Origin: Coffea arabica
Taxonomy: Eukaryota; Streptophyta; Magnoliopsida; Gentianales; Rubiaceae
Direction of reading: 5' to 3'
Length of the DNA: 64,000 nt
Assembly: GCF_036785885.1 (NCBI RefSeq)
Contig: NC_092328.1
Span: 13,600,111 to 13,664,110, forward strand
This document shows positions 48,053 through 63,885 of this stretch, piece after piece. The stretch's first letter is position 1. Every line of letters begins with the position of its first letter. A model generated the notes under the pieces. It saw only the letters and a program-made list of their open reading frames with translations. It did no database searches and had not been told where the DNA came from. Position numbers and translations under genes: made by a program.

Positions 48053-49478
48053 TTTATGTAATGTACTTGAGATTCCAAACACATGAAAAGCATGCTTGTT
48101 CTCCAGAACTTGCCACAAGGAATATTTGGATTTTAGTTGAGTTCTTCCAGAGAAATCTAATGTCAAAAAAGACTATTTTGTGTTCTCTATTGTTGAACTT
48201 TGATTGTTTTCGGTGGTATTCTTTTGATTAGGGGAGGGGTAAAGGGATTCAAGCAGTGAGAATTTACTCTCATTTTGGGAAAGAAAAGCAAGATACACAT
48301 GATTTGATAAAAAAAATCCTCCACTTTCTGGCACCTGCAGCAAATCCTGTTACTTTCATCTTTTGCAAGCACTTTCGCTGGACCGGTATACATATTCAAA
48401 TGTTCTGATGAATTCTAACAGACCATTGCTTATTGATTTTGGCGAAAACTTGTTCACCACAAAAATTTTAGTTTCTGGCCCCTGTGGGCTGCAGCAGTTC
48501 CTAGGATTTTATCTTCCCCAGCAAAACCAGATTTTCTGCGATTAAGAATTCGTCTTTGCATGTTACTTCCCGCAATTGATGACATATTCCTGCAAAATCA
48601 CCATCTGTATAACATAAAATTAGCTAGTCTTTGCAAATCTTTAGCAACTCAACAGAACCACAGAAGTTGAGTGATGATGTTTCGGTACTTCATTAGAGAT
48701 TTGGAAGCATGTAAGAAGAGGTTCCAAGATTACTTTTCTGGCAATCATGAGTTCTTGTCATGATCCATTCCCTTTTCCCAACTTCATGATTATTGGGGTT
48801 AAAGATCGAGGAAATTTGATGCCTTGTTTCCAACTTTACGGTTCTCGGCGTTAATAATTGTAATTTGGAAAATGCCAAAAAAAATGCTTTCACGGTTTAG
48901 AGCCTCCAGGCTTCATGCCTGTAGTACACATGCCATTATTAATGTCAACCAGAAGTAATCAGCGGTGGAGGTTATAGAGGCCAATCTCTTCAACTCAGGA
49001 AGCAAATGCAAACAGCAAGAGAGATTTCCACTTCGCCAAAAGAAAAGAATATTCAATTTCCGTGAAAACCACATGATAAGCCTAACTCTCGCATAGGGTT
49101 CTATGTACACAGCGAAGGGAAAAATATAAAGCTAGACGATTTATCCAGAAACAATCCTTTTCACACGCAAGACTCGTGTCCAAAATCCGCTCGAAGACTC
49201 TGATTCCAATTTTGTGACGAAACAATGGCGCAATTGAGAAGAAAAACTCGTTGAAGAACCATGCACCGTAATCAAGCTCAATGTACTATATACAACTACA
49301 ATCCCCCCTCTTACTAAGTGGATATGGCCTCAAATCCAGGAAACATAAAAAAATTCTGGATGGCTATAGTATCTGGAACAGTTTAACCACCAGCTGAGCA
49401 GTTTTACCTGATATACATACCCCTACTATCAAAAATTCACACTCAGTTCACAAAACATCAGCCATTTCTTACTTTTCT
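48053..49478. other. Intergenic region between two convergent genes
   Basis: Should contain the 3' ends of the unknown gene and of the Hsp70 gene (which ends at 49479 reading leftward). No repeat or coding sequence stood out. Confidence 0.6.
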
Positions 49479-54195
<4,717 letters not shown>

Positions 54196-54383
54196 TTTTA
54201 TCAACTTTCAGGCTGATTTTTGGGCCAAAAGATAAACTTTATTGGTGAATAATTTGAGCAAAATCGAGGGAACAGATTGGCTCTGGATAAAGTATACACC
54301 AAGAGAGGAAAAGGGTTTATTTAGTAGGTAAGGAAGAGGTGAGACGAGAGTGACGTAGGAGATAGAAGACGGGGTCTCGGAAA

Positions 54384-54391
54384 TTCTAGAA
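54384..54391 (-). promoter_or_regulatory. Heat-shock-element-like site upstream of Hsp70
   Basis: TTCTAGAA, two inverted nGAAn units with correct two-base spacing, lies 189 bases upstream of the start codon. A third GAA at 54380-54382 is one base off ideal spacing. Heat-shock factors bind three such units best, so this is a partial site; it makes heat induction plausible but not certain. Confidence 0.4.
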
Positions 54392-54539
54392 GGGATGGAC
54401 GTCGTTGGATTCTGAATGGTTAAGGGAGGAAGTATTAGCCGTACGATCTCAGATTTTTGGACTGTGTTTGTTATCCAGTGGAGTGGGCCAATAGGACAAA
54501 GGGGAAGGTCGAGGAGGTTCTGGTTCTAGCAAGCTATTA

Positions 54540-54684
54540 TGCCTTGTTTGAATTACTTGTTTTCGTTGAAAAATATTATCGTTTTTCGTGATCACATTTT
54601 CCTATCATCTTTTTCCCTCACATATATCAAATCGCTACAGTAATTTTTCCATGAAAAATGACGGAAAATGCAATCCAAACACAA
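54540..54684. mobile_element. Small hAT-like MITE upstream of Hsp70
   Basis: Left end GCCTTGTTTGAATTACTTG and the complement of the right end, TTGTGTTTGGATTGCATTTT, are imperfect inverted repeats around about 145 bases. This matches the common GTTTGGATTGC style of short hAT MITEs. No sure duplication was found. Confidence 0.5.
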
Positions 54685-54699
54685 ATCTACTACACACTC

Positions 54700-55056
54700 A
54701 GTTGAGCAGTGGTTTGGAACGGATCAAGGGCTTCTACCCTAGTTTATACCATAGTTAATACTCGTGTGCTCCTACCTTCTACCCTGAAGGAAGGGGTGGC
54801 CCTAAATGTGTCAACGGGAAACTCAAGAGACTAAAGACTGAACCATCTCGAATCCACATGGGCGCACCAAGCACCCCTTTATAAAATTTCAAAAAATCTT
54901 GGATTGAAATGCAAGTCAAATTTTGAACCCTTTAACTTACAGTTAAGGAGGGATTTAAGTTCATCCCTGATCAAAGGCTTCTATAATTGCCAAATAAAAA
55001 TTGCATATGTATGGTGTAAATACTAAAAAACAAATTTAGCTACTAAAATAATAAAT
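54700..55056. repeat. Dispersed repeat fragment, possibly SINE-like
   Basis: The stretch 54840-54960 shares a weak, gapped pattern with 29480-29600 (AATGCAGGTCAAGAGATTTG there against AATGCAAGTCAAATTTTGAA here, both followed by CCCTTAA or CCTTTAA and CTTACAG/CTACAG). No clear promoter boxes or tail can be defined. Confidence 0.3.
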
Positions 55057-56196
55057 GTAGATACTATGAAGTTTATGAAGGGGTATGGATCCTTTGCACA
55101 ACCTTTTACTGCATTGTTGAAGAAGGATGGGTTTCAGTGGAATGAAAATGCTAATAAGGCATTTCAAAAGTTGAAGATGGCAATGGGCAACACCCCTATG
55201 TTGGCTCTTCCAGATTTTAACAAGCCATTTGTAGTGGAGACTAATGGTTGTTATGAAGGAGTGGGGGCTGTCTTTATGCTAGATAAGAGACCAACAGCCT
55301 ATTTGAGTCAGAACTTATGACCTAAAAATATGGGGCAAACCATCTATGAAAAGAAGTTATTGGCATTAGTGATTGCAGTGATCAAATGGAGATCCTATTT
55401 GAAGGGGCACCATTTCATCATCAAGACAGATTACCAGAGACTAAAATACTTGTTAGAGCAAAGGATTACTACTCCACTCCAGCAAAGGTGGCTCACTAAA
55501 CTGTTTGGATTGAGCTGTGAGATGCAATACAGAAAGGAAAAGGAGAATGTTGCTGCAGATGCATTGTCCAGTAATGCCAGCAAGGAGGAAGGAGACTGCT
55601 CAAAGTTGGTGAGTTTTGTTCTGGTGAGTTTTGTTCTAGAATGGATGAAAGAGGTGATAGAGAGCTACCAAGGGGATGAACATGTACAAAAATTGATCAA
55701 GAAATCAATACTCATTCCTGATAACTTACCAGATTACTCCTATTAGGATGGAGTGGTGAGATTTAAAAGGAGAGTAATGATGGGAACAAGTGGCGGAATA
55801 ACGAGGTAGATTATCAACACACTTTATGACTCACAGTTAAGTGGTCATTCTGGAGTTCAAGTAAGCGACTTAAAGGGCCAAACAGATTTTCCACTAGCCT
55901 GGAATGTATAAGGAAATCAAAACTACTGTGCTTCAATGTGACACCTGCAGGAAGTGCAAGGATGAATACATGGCATATCCAGAACTACTGCAACCTCTTC
56001 CCACTCATCAGTACTCCTGGAGTCATGTCACAATGGACTTCATTGAGGGGTTGCCAACTTCAGAAAAGAGGGATACCATCGTGGTGGTGGTGGATAGGTT
56101 CACTAAGTTTGCTCATTTCATCAGCTTGACACATCTCTTTAATGCTCCCACAGTAGCTAGAACATTCTCTTTGACATATTGCATGGGATAGCATCC

Positions 56197-56417
56197 GAGT
56201 TGTTTACACTATTGGGATCAGAGTGAGTATACTTTCTGATAGGGATAAGTTATTTACCAATCAATTCTGGACTGAGTTGTTTACACTATTGGGATCAGAG
56301 TTGAGTCTAAGTACTGCCTACCATCACCAAATTGATAACCAGTCTGAATGGGTAAATCAGAGTTGAGTCTAAGTACTGCCTACCATCGCCAAATTGATAG
56401 CCAGTCTGAATGGGTAA
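56197..56417 (+). repeat. Two short duplications within the Gypsy integrase
   Basis: GAGTTGTTTACACTATTGGG occurs at about 56197 and again at about 56274. A 60-base unit from CAGAGTTGAGTCTAAGTACT to GAATGGGTAAA is repeated in tandem at about 56296 and 56357. Both arose after the copy lost function. Confidence 0.9.
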
Positions 56418-56476
56418 ACCAGGTACTGGAGATATACTTGAGGTGCATGACACATTTGGAGCCTAAGAGATGGAAT

Positions 56477-57241
56477 CATAGTTACTAAACCTGGCCCGAC
56501 CCCGCGGTCGAACTGGTGACCCGATCATTGGACCGGATTGGGTTTTAAATCAGATTGTTTGAACAAGCAAACCGTTGACTAATCAACGATCCAGCGGTCC
56601 GACCGGATTAAACCGGAAATCCGGGCGATTTTGTCCACGAATCGGGTTTTGTGTAAAAATTTTGTTGCCTTTGCTGGAGTTCGAACCTTGGACCTCTAAC
56701 CAACACTACAACATGCTTACCGCTAGGCTACTTCAAAATATGTTAATAGAATAGCTTTATTATAATATATAAACGTTTTGTCAATTCTATCTTTTTTTTA
56801 TTTCTCTAAAACAAATTTATTTGGAATCTTTTAATAAGTTATAAAATGGATTTCAAAAATAACATATTACATAATTTATTTTAAAGACAAATATTATTTT
56901 TAATAATTTTTTGCAGTTAAAATTCATAAATAAGCTAGATAATTACACTAAATATAGATAAAATTTTACACTTGAAGTTTGGTGTATTACTAAATACCTA
57001 TATATTTGATTGACTCTTATATGAATTAATTATTTTATAGCACATTAAATTAAATGAGCTTTTGCTATGATATTTTTTATTACAATTTATATCATATATC
57101 TTATATAAAAAATTATAAAATATAACATTTAAATATATTTAGTGACCCACCGGTTCAACCACTCACCCACCGGTTGAACCAGTAACCCGTTGACCCACTT
57201 CCTTCGCCGGGTTCCTTCCCGGGTTGGGTTTAATAACTATG
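56477..57241. mobile_element. TIR element (MULE/hAT-type MITE) inside the Gypsy integrase
   Basis: Ends CATAGTTACTAAACC and the complement CCATAGTTATTAAACC are inverted, and GC-rich subterminal parts (CCCGACCCCGCGG; GCCGGGTTCCTTCCCGGG) follow. GATGGAAT flanks both sides (56469-56476 and 57242-57249); with one mismatch the duplication would be 9 bp, fitting a MULE, and 8 bp would fit hAT. Removing the element restores the integrase reading around RWN. It contains CCACCGGTT repeats near the right end and a tRNA-like block. Confidence 0.82.
56664..56731 (-). repeat. tRNA-like block inside the TIR element
   Basis: Read on the minus strand it begins GTAGCCTAGCGGTAAG, matching a pol III A-box, and 40 bases on has CCAAGGTTCGAACTCC, a good B-box. 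The length of 68 bases and spacing suit a tRNA-derived sequence. The acceptor ends do not pair well and no anticodon arm is convincing, so it is not a functional tRNA gene. It may be a SINE head or a decayed tRNA. Confidence 0.5.
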
Positions 57242-60039
57242 GATGGAATGCTTGATTATCACTAGTTGAATGGTGGTATAATACAACATATCACACAACC
57301 ATACGTATGAGTCCATTTGAAGCCTTGTGTGGTATGTTACCTCCTCAGCTAGCCCTCGGGCCCTACTCAAACTCAAAGGTTGCTAGAGTGGTTGATCATC
57401 TGAAGGATAGACGAGGTTGAATGAGCTGCTCAAAAGAAACTTACAAGAAGCTCAAAACAGGATGAAGGCTTATGTTGATCAAAGGAGAAGTGAGAGCGAG
57501 TTTAGTGTGGGAGATTGGGTTTACATAAGATTGTAGCCTTATAGACAAACTTCCATAGAGATGAGGAACAATGCTAGCTGTCTACTAAGTATTTTGGGCC
57601 ATATTAGGTGGGGCAAAAGATAGGAAAAGTTGCTTATAACTCAAATTACCAGTAGAATCTCGAGTACACCCAATGTTCCATGAATTATTACTTAAGAAGA
57701 AGGTAGGGCCAGAAGTAGCCCTAGTGTTGCAGTTGCTTGAAATTGATGAATGGAAATATATGAGAGTGGAACCCATGGCTATATGAGACAGGAGGATTGT
57801 TACGAAAAAGAATGGAGTAGTTGTGTAATGGTTAGTTCAGTGGTGGGGAACTTCTCTTGCTAAAGCCACCTGGAAGGATACAGAAACCATTGAAATGAAG
57901 TTCCTAGAGTTTCAATCGTGAGGACAAGATTAACTGAAAATGGAGCAACTATTATGGAGTAGGAGTTGAAGCATGAAGAATTGGGGCTGAAGTCGTGGTT
58001 CCAACAAGGAAAGCGTGAAATGGAAAGAAAGAGGCGAGGTCAGAGGCGTGAAAGGGAAAGCACGCCTTCTCATGGGATCATAAAATTTGTAATCTCTATA
58101 TCTTTCAGAATATCTAATAAAATAACAACTAATCGTCCTTGAGTCCAATTTTTTTTTCATTTGGCCTATAGGGTCTTATCTCATCTAGACATCCCCAAAT
58201 ACATAAATGCTTCAAACTACGTCTGTTCCTGGTCCAAATCTTATAAGGGATTCTAGTAGTTGCCTTGGTTGAAATTCTGTTAAGAATATAAGCTACAGTC
58301 TTAAGTGCTGCTCTCCAAAATGACTCTGGTAAGGTTGAATGACATATCATACTCCTTACCATGTTCTTTCAGCAACGCTAATAATAGTAGGTGAATCCGG
58401 CATAGTATACTGTGGGACGATACCACATATTTTTAGGTATTTAATAAATGGTCTTGGATGTTGTTCACTTGAACCATCATATCTACTATAGTACTAACTA
58501 CCATAGTTAGATTTGATGCTTTCGATTCTTTTGTTGAGTTAGTTTTCAACTTTAACCTTAAAATTTTTTAGCACGTCCAGTGACTGTGATTTTTTAGAAA
58601 TGAGATATATGTAGTTATATCTTAAAAAATCGTCTATACATGTTATAAAATATTGCTGACCATTCCAAACAAATATAGGAAATGACTCATAAATGTCTAT
58701 ATGTATAAGTTCTAAGACATTTAAGGTTCTATTGGTTTCAAATTTTCTTTAGTTGGTTTGTTTCTTTTTTATATAGTTAATACAATCATCAAAAACTGTA
58801 AAATCGAGGGGTCGAGAATTTCATTTAACATAAGTATTTTTATTCTTTGTCTAGAGATATGATCCAATCTCATATACCATAATGCCACTGAATTCTTGTT
58901 GGTTAATTTTCTTTTACTTTTATAGTACTCAAATGTAGAGATTTATTAAATGAGACAATTGTACCAATTAAATATAGATTATCGTAATATAACAAGAACT
59001 AGAACCAATCAATTTTGAATCATGAAACAATTTAAAAGTTTCATTTTTGAATGAACAAAAATAACCAAATTTATCCAAAATAGGAACAAAAATTAAATTC
59101 TGTCAAAAAGACAGTATAATAACTATTTCATTGAGATTCTATTCAATTTTTAATAATAATTTAAGAACTCTTGTTGGCTCAACTTGAACTGTTTTATCAT
59201 CGTCCATAGCGATATATCTTTCATTATCATTAGTCTTTCCGTAATTCAGGCAACCCTATATAGACACACTGATGTGAGTTGTTGCACTAAAATCTAACCG
59301 CCATGTGTATTTAAGTACCGAAATTAAATTAATCTCATAACAAATCAAATTAAGAAGTATATCTTTTTTAACACGCCAAGCGTGATAGTTGGTGTAATAC
59401 TTCTTTTTATGGCTTTCAACTCTATAGAAGAACCAACTGTTCCTTTTTGGTTTAATCAATTTCTTTTGTTATTTCTTTTGAGGTGCCATACCTACAGCTT
59501 CTTTATCTTTCTTTATTTTATGTCCCTTACTTTTATTATTAGTGGTTAAAATTAGATGAGCACTCTCTGTCTGATCTTATTTGAACATTTTCTCTTTTTC
59601 TGTACAGTGTGAGATGAATTTATTTAGAAATCGAGTCTCTTTTTGACAGTTGTAATTATTCTTAAATTAAATTAGCTAAATTGTATAGGAAGAAATATCA
59701 AAACCAGATGCACTAGTAACTCCTCGGAGAGTACTAATTTAAACACATTCAACTTAGAAGTAAGATGAGATATCTCCATAGTGTACTCTCTGATATTATC
59801 CATTACTACTATATCTCATTAAAACTAGGCGTGCCAAGAGCGCATTTATTCCAATCTTTTCATTTTTAACAAACCTTTTCTCAATGTCCTGAAAGAAAGC
59901 CTTAATCGTAGTTGTCGTTTCTGACATTGGGCGTGTTTGGAAGCCAGGTTTTTGAACAAGTTTTTTACCTACTAGTTTTTTAACAACTTTTGGTACAGGA
60001 ACCCCAAAAAACTTACACACTTAAAATATCCAAAACACA

Positions 60040-60300
60040 AAAGAAAAAAAAAAATCCCTTTCCCTTCTCTTCTTCTTCTTCCTCTCCCACCCCAACCCAC
60101 CACCACCTTGTCGCCGGCCACCATCTCTGCCGCCGGTTCTGGCACCGATCACCTCTTCCGGTGCTGGTCTTCTTTTTTTTTGCCCTTTTTCCCTCTCCCC
60201 CTCTTCCTCTCCTGCCATCCTCCCCTTTGTCTTTTTTTTTTCTCTCTGCGTCTCCCCCACTCCTCCCCCACCACCCTTCCCCTTCCCCTTCCCCTCTGGC
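60040..60300 (+). repeat. Pyrimidine-rich tract (left arm)
   Basis: Long CT-rich sequence with TTCTTCTTCTTCCTCTCCC and CCCTTCCCCTTCCCC words, interrupted by a GC-rich patch at 60110-60160. Confidence 0.85.
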
Positions 60301-60569
60301 CAAGGGAAGAGTAGAGATCAATATAGTTTTTCAAGTGCCGCTCCTGACTTAACATCCATGCAAATACCACAACTATTCCTTCCACGTTTCGCCCTCTTTC
60401 CTTTCTTCCCCATTAGTATCTCCCTCCAAATCCCTACATCTTCTTTCCTCTGCTTTCCTTTCCTCAAAAATGAAACCCAAATCCCAGATGAGAAAACAAG
60501 TCAAAGCACACAATCAAATGTGCATTAGATAAATAACATATTGGAGACGAGCAAAAAAAGCTTTGATTT

Positions 60570-60950
60570 TTATGCAGAGGGGGTGGCGGGGCAGAGGGGA
60601 GGAAAGGGATGGTGGGCATAGGGGGGTGACGGGGGAGGGAGTGGGAGGGATGGCGGCCCAAAGGGGTTGGCGGGCAAAGGGGGGAGGAACGGGGAAGGGA
60701 GTGGGAGGGGGTGGCGTGGGAGAGGGGAGGAAAGGGGTGGCGGGGGAGGTGGGAGAGGAGAAAAGAAAAAAAAAAGAAGAGAGGTGGGGCTGGCGGAGGT
60801 GCTAGAGATGGGAGGCAGAGGTAACGAGGAAGGGGGAGGGGGAAGGAAGAAGAAGAAGAAGAAGAGAGAAAAGAAAAGAAAAAGGAAAGAAAGAAAAAGA
60901 AAAGGAAAAAAAAAGAAAAAAAGAAAAAAAAAGAAAAGGAAAAAAAAATT
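60570..60950 (+). repeat. Purine-rich tract with GGGGTGGCGGG repeats (right arm)
   Basis: Nearly continuous G/A sequence. Three or four imperfect GGGGTGGCGGG and GGGAGGGAGTGGGAGGG units are followed by AAGAAG and AAAAAGAAAA runs. Together with the left tract it can form a large hairpin, and parts could form G-quadruplex or triplex DNA. Confidence 0.85.
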
Positions 60951-61260
60951 TCACCTTACAAAAACTTCTACAAAAATTTTTCAATTACAAAAACTTCTAT
61001 AAAAACTTCTACAAAAATTTTTCAAAAACTTCTACAGTGCACTACAGTAAAGTTTTAGACAAACTCACAAAAAACTCAGGTTCCAAACAGGCCCATTGTT
61101 CCTTTGAATAATTCCGCAACAGTCTTTTTAATGATCATTAAATACAAACAATTTGATCTCTCCCACCTTTCTTTATCCCTTTTTGCATTAGAGGTGCTCT
61201 CATCTGTAAGAGATAGAGGAGAATCAACCCTTAACGTAAAGTCGAAATTCATTAGTCCAA

Positions 61261-62652
61261 GAACTGTTAAGAGAACTATTAAGAGATTTTCTTTTCAATA
61301 CTTGAAATTTGTACCATTCAACATAAGAATATTATTGATATTGACAGTTATATTTGTAAGATCATTCACAACTAAACAGAAAATATGAAATAATTAAAAT
61401 GAACTTATACATATCAAAATAATAATAAATTTAAATAAAGGTAACCCCATTTCAAAATAGTGATATTTCATTACTGTTTCATCTTTGGACAAAACTATTA
61501 ATTTCTAAATGATATCTTAGTGCAGTGATAAATACTGACATAATAACATATCAAAAAATAAATTTTTCTTTGAGATAATTTATAATTCACATGTGAAAAT
61601 TGAATAATAATCACGTGTTTATTACTACAAGTGCACGTGCAATTTTGTTAAATATTGACCTTCTTTTAGGTAGATCAATATTCATAAAATTATAAATACC
61701 AACTAGTTATATTTTAGAACAAACTAATTTTCACAAAAAAAACTCACTTTGGTGGCATCTTGTTTCAATTAATTTATTTCAAAATATATAATCATACCAA
61801 TATTCAAATTTAAAATTGCATAAATTATACAAAATTTTGGATCAAAGTCAACTTTGGTTAACTCTATTCGAATATGGTCAAACTAGTCAAACTAATCAAA
61901 TCTAGCTAAATTAGTTAATTCTAGTCACACAAGTCAATTCTATTCAAATCAGTCAAATGGATCAAAACTTATTGGACTAAAAGTCGATATCCATAAATTT
62001 GATCCAAAATTTATCGTTTAAGCCCAAAATCTTCTTGAAACCCATTAATGCTTTCATACTTAGTGGGCCAATCTGTTGGATTTTGGAAAGCTTAATTTTG
62101 GTCCCCAATCTATAATCCATGCTCGAATTTAGTTTCCATTCTATTTCTCAAAGCAAATGTGCTCCCCAATTTATTTAATTTTGCGTGAAAGTGGGTAATT
62201 GATAAATTTCATCCAATTATTCACGGAATAACGACACATGCAGTCACGTGCTTCTGCATAAAAGCCTTTTTATCATTGTTTAAACTCAGAAATCGGTAAA
62301 AAAAAATGTCAATTATCATTATTTTTGTTTCTATATTTGTTAGTTAAAAACGATAACATAGATTTACACTAGTAATTAACAAAATAAGAGTGATTTTAGA
62401 GTTAAGATTGGTTCATAAATCCAAGGAAAGAGAATGAAACACATTGCAACCAAACCCTTCCTAACTTAACCGAGCTTCCCATTGTATCTCAGAATAAAGC
62501 TTACAAGCCATGAAACAGAGATCTAATCTATTCACGGAGAAAATCCAAAAGAAGATCTGGTTCCTTATTTAGATTTGCAAGGAGATTTGTCTATTTCTCA
62601 AATTAGGGCAAAAACCTTAAACCTTCTTCATCGAGTTTACTTGTAATTAGTG
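61261..62652. other. Spacer left of the GRF zinc-finger gene
   Basis: AT-rich. The part near the Copia fragment may include its decayed leader or LTR, but no LTR ends could be fixed. The last 200 bases before 62653 are presumably promoter and leader of the next gene. Confidence 0.5.
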
Positions 62653-63039
62653 ATGGCACAAGAAAAAATTTGCAAGTGTGGTGAGCCAGCAAAGATGTTT
62701 ACCTCTTGGACAAACAACCCTAGGAGAAGGTACTACTCTTGTGACATTAGGAAGGTATGGGATTTTATGTACCTTTCTAGTTATGAATGCAATTCTCCCT
62801 ATTTTAATTTTTTTCTCTGTTTTATGGATTGAAAGTGTAGCAGAGATTGCAATGGTTGCAACTACTTTGAATGGCATGACCCAACCATGTACCAAAGATG
62901 TACTGCACTAATTCCTGGTCTGTTAAGAATTATGAACAACAAGGATATGATGATTGAAAGACTAAGAGCAAGAGAACGGAAGTTGGTGATGGAAATTGTG
63001 GTGTTGTTGATATTACTATTGATTAGTTTGCTAGTCTAG
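62653..63039 (+). CDS. GRF-type zinc-finger protein with C-terminal membrane anchor
   Basis: Two exons (62653-62754 and 62836-63039, GT-AG, phase 0) encode 101 residues. The GRF finger spans residues 7-50: CKCG (Cys7, Cys9), TSWTNNPRRRYYSC (Cys30), a Cys-rich insert (CSRDCNGC, Cys35/39/42) and YFEWHDP. The fourth ligand is probably Cys42, just before the aromatic FEW motif as in the family. A short helix with charged residues follows, then a hydrophobic tail at about 84-101 (VVLLILLLISLLV) that looks like a tail anchor. Small plant proteins with one GRF finger, a coiled segment and a membrane tail are common and uncharacterised. GRF fingers in animal enzymes bind single-stranded DNA, but that role is not shown for this group. 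The small 81-base intron falls between zinc ligands. Confidence 0.8.
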
Positions 63040-63675
63040 AGCTCCATTGATATTTAAACTACATCAAAGGCATGGGATGAACATAGACAGAAAGATGGGA
63101 ACAATTCGGCCAAGTTGTTGAGGTAATGTTGGCCACTGGATTCATTGGCGACATGTTTTGTGGATGAATGTTTAGTTTGTGATGTAATTGTAATCTAGCA
63201 TCTATGTTTTGCACATGCTAATGAAAAATTGGTTGGCTAAATGGTCATCTTTTGGATTTTAGCAATTGCAAATTGTTTTGTAGTACTGTTAATTTTTGAA
63301 AACCAAATTGCACTTGCCAAGAGTAAACAATCTGGTAGTCCAAAACACTAGAAATATGTAGTTATGTCCAGAAATGAGTCATTAAAGTTTGTCTTTCTAA
63401 GATTTTCATAACTTTGGCATTATGCAAACAAACATCAAAGACTTGTATTATAGATGTTAAAAGGTTTAGGAAATCCTGCCAAGACAACATTACAAAGTTC
63501 ACAAAAAGGATTAGATAATCCTACCCATAATTCATTACAAACTAAAAGTTGCATTGAGTCAAGACAATGTTAACATTACATCAACCAAAAGATGAATAAT
63601 CTAGAACTTGAACATTAACAAAATGACTAAAATAGCAGCTCCTTATCCTCAAGCATTAGCAACACCAATTCATCT
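63040..63675. other. 3' flank of the GRF gene
   Basis: AT-rich, no coding seen; includes the GRF 3' end and probably the 3' end of the minus-strand exon that follows. Confidence 0.5.
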
Positions 63676-63885
63676 TCACTTTGAGAGTTCGAGATGGATG
63701 TGAACATCTCTGATCCTATAAGGTGTAGTAGAAGATGGAATTGGCTGCGTTGGTAGACCAAAAATTTCCCTTAGATTTGGTTGAGCAGCAAGGGCAGATG
63801 ATATGATGTTATCCTCAATAGCATCAGGATTATTTTGGTCTTGCGAGCCTATTTTCCTTACACTTATTCTACTGGTACTTCCCTC
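63676..63885 (-). CDS. Possible terminal exon of an unknown gene (partial, runs off the right side)
   Basis: On the minus strand an acceptor-like TTGTTAG lies just above 63885. About 70 open codons follow to a stop at 63676. The protein part contains AAQPNLREIFGLPTQPIPSS and TTPYRIRDVHIHLELSK and has no ATG, so it would be a last exon with earlier exons outside the window. I do not recognise the family. The Pro/Ser-rich, non-globular character resembles the tails of transposon-derived proteins, but this is weak. Confidence 0.35.
   Translation of the reverse strand, partial: EGSTSRISVRKIGSQDQNNPDAIEDNIISSALAAQPNLREIFGLPTQPIPSSTTPYRIRDVHIHLELSK

Larger units (their letters stand above)
55057..57925 (+). 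mobile_element. Ty3/Gypsy chromovirus fragment (decayed pol)
   Basis: The 3' half of a Gypsy polyprotein is readable across several frames. It starts at the end of reverse transcriptase, then RNase H (55066 on), the integrase zinc-binding region (CDTCRKCKDE near 55940), the integrase core (MDFIEGLP, ILSDRDKLF, SEWVN) and a chromodomain-like end near 57825-57910 (LVQWWGTSLAKATWKD). The chromodomain places it among chromoviruses. An in-frame TGA at 55318 and a TAG at 55744 break it. The first RNase H aspartate is replaced (VVETNG), and internal duplications lie at 56197-56417. A TIR element splits the integrase at 56477-57241. No LTRs were found, so it is truncated at both ends. Confidence 0.88.
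59930..61093. mobile_element. TIR element, 1.16 kb, inserted in the Copia gag
   Basis: Ends GGCGTGTTTGGAAGCC and the complement GGCCTGTTTGGAACC are inverted, with CATTG on both sides (59925-59929 and 61094-61098). Joining across the element restores the Gag reading, which confirms the borders. The arms are strongly strand-biased: pyrimidine-rich on the left, purine-rich on the right. All ORFs inside are low-complexity by-products. Confidence 0.8.
58050..61220 (-). mobile_element. Ty1/Copia fragment (decayed gag-pol), split by a TIR element
   Basis: Minus-strand order is right for Copia. Gag begins near 61220 (WERSNCLYLMIIKKTVAELF) and continues after the insertion at 59924 (AFFQDIEKRFVKNEKIGIN, NIREY). 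A protease-like LDFSATTH near 59290 has lost the DSG active site (normally LDSGATTH). The integrase C-terminal part spans 58362-58050 (SFWRAALKTVAYILNR, HLCIWGC, ISCYFIRYSERYRDYKF). A frameshift lies in an A-run at 58148-58155 and several stops occur. The middle of pol is barely readable, no reverse transcriptase was found, and no LTR was located. It abuts the Gypsy fragment near 58040. Confidence 0.82.

Noticed and set aside
56664..56731. A functional tRNA gene
   Set aside because: The A- and B-boxes are good but the acceptor stem does not pair and no clear anticodon arm can be drawn.
60013..60385. Overlapping ORFs on both strands with Pro/Ser or Gly/Arg/Lys-rich products
   Set aside because: They translate the pyrimidine/purine-rich arms of a TIR element and are low-complexity by-products.
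60563..61002. Glycine- and lysine-rich ORFs
   Set aside because: Same cause: translation of a GGGGTGGCGGG and AAGAAG tract, without protein character.
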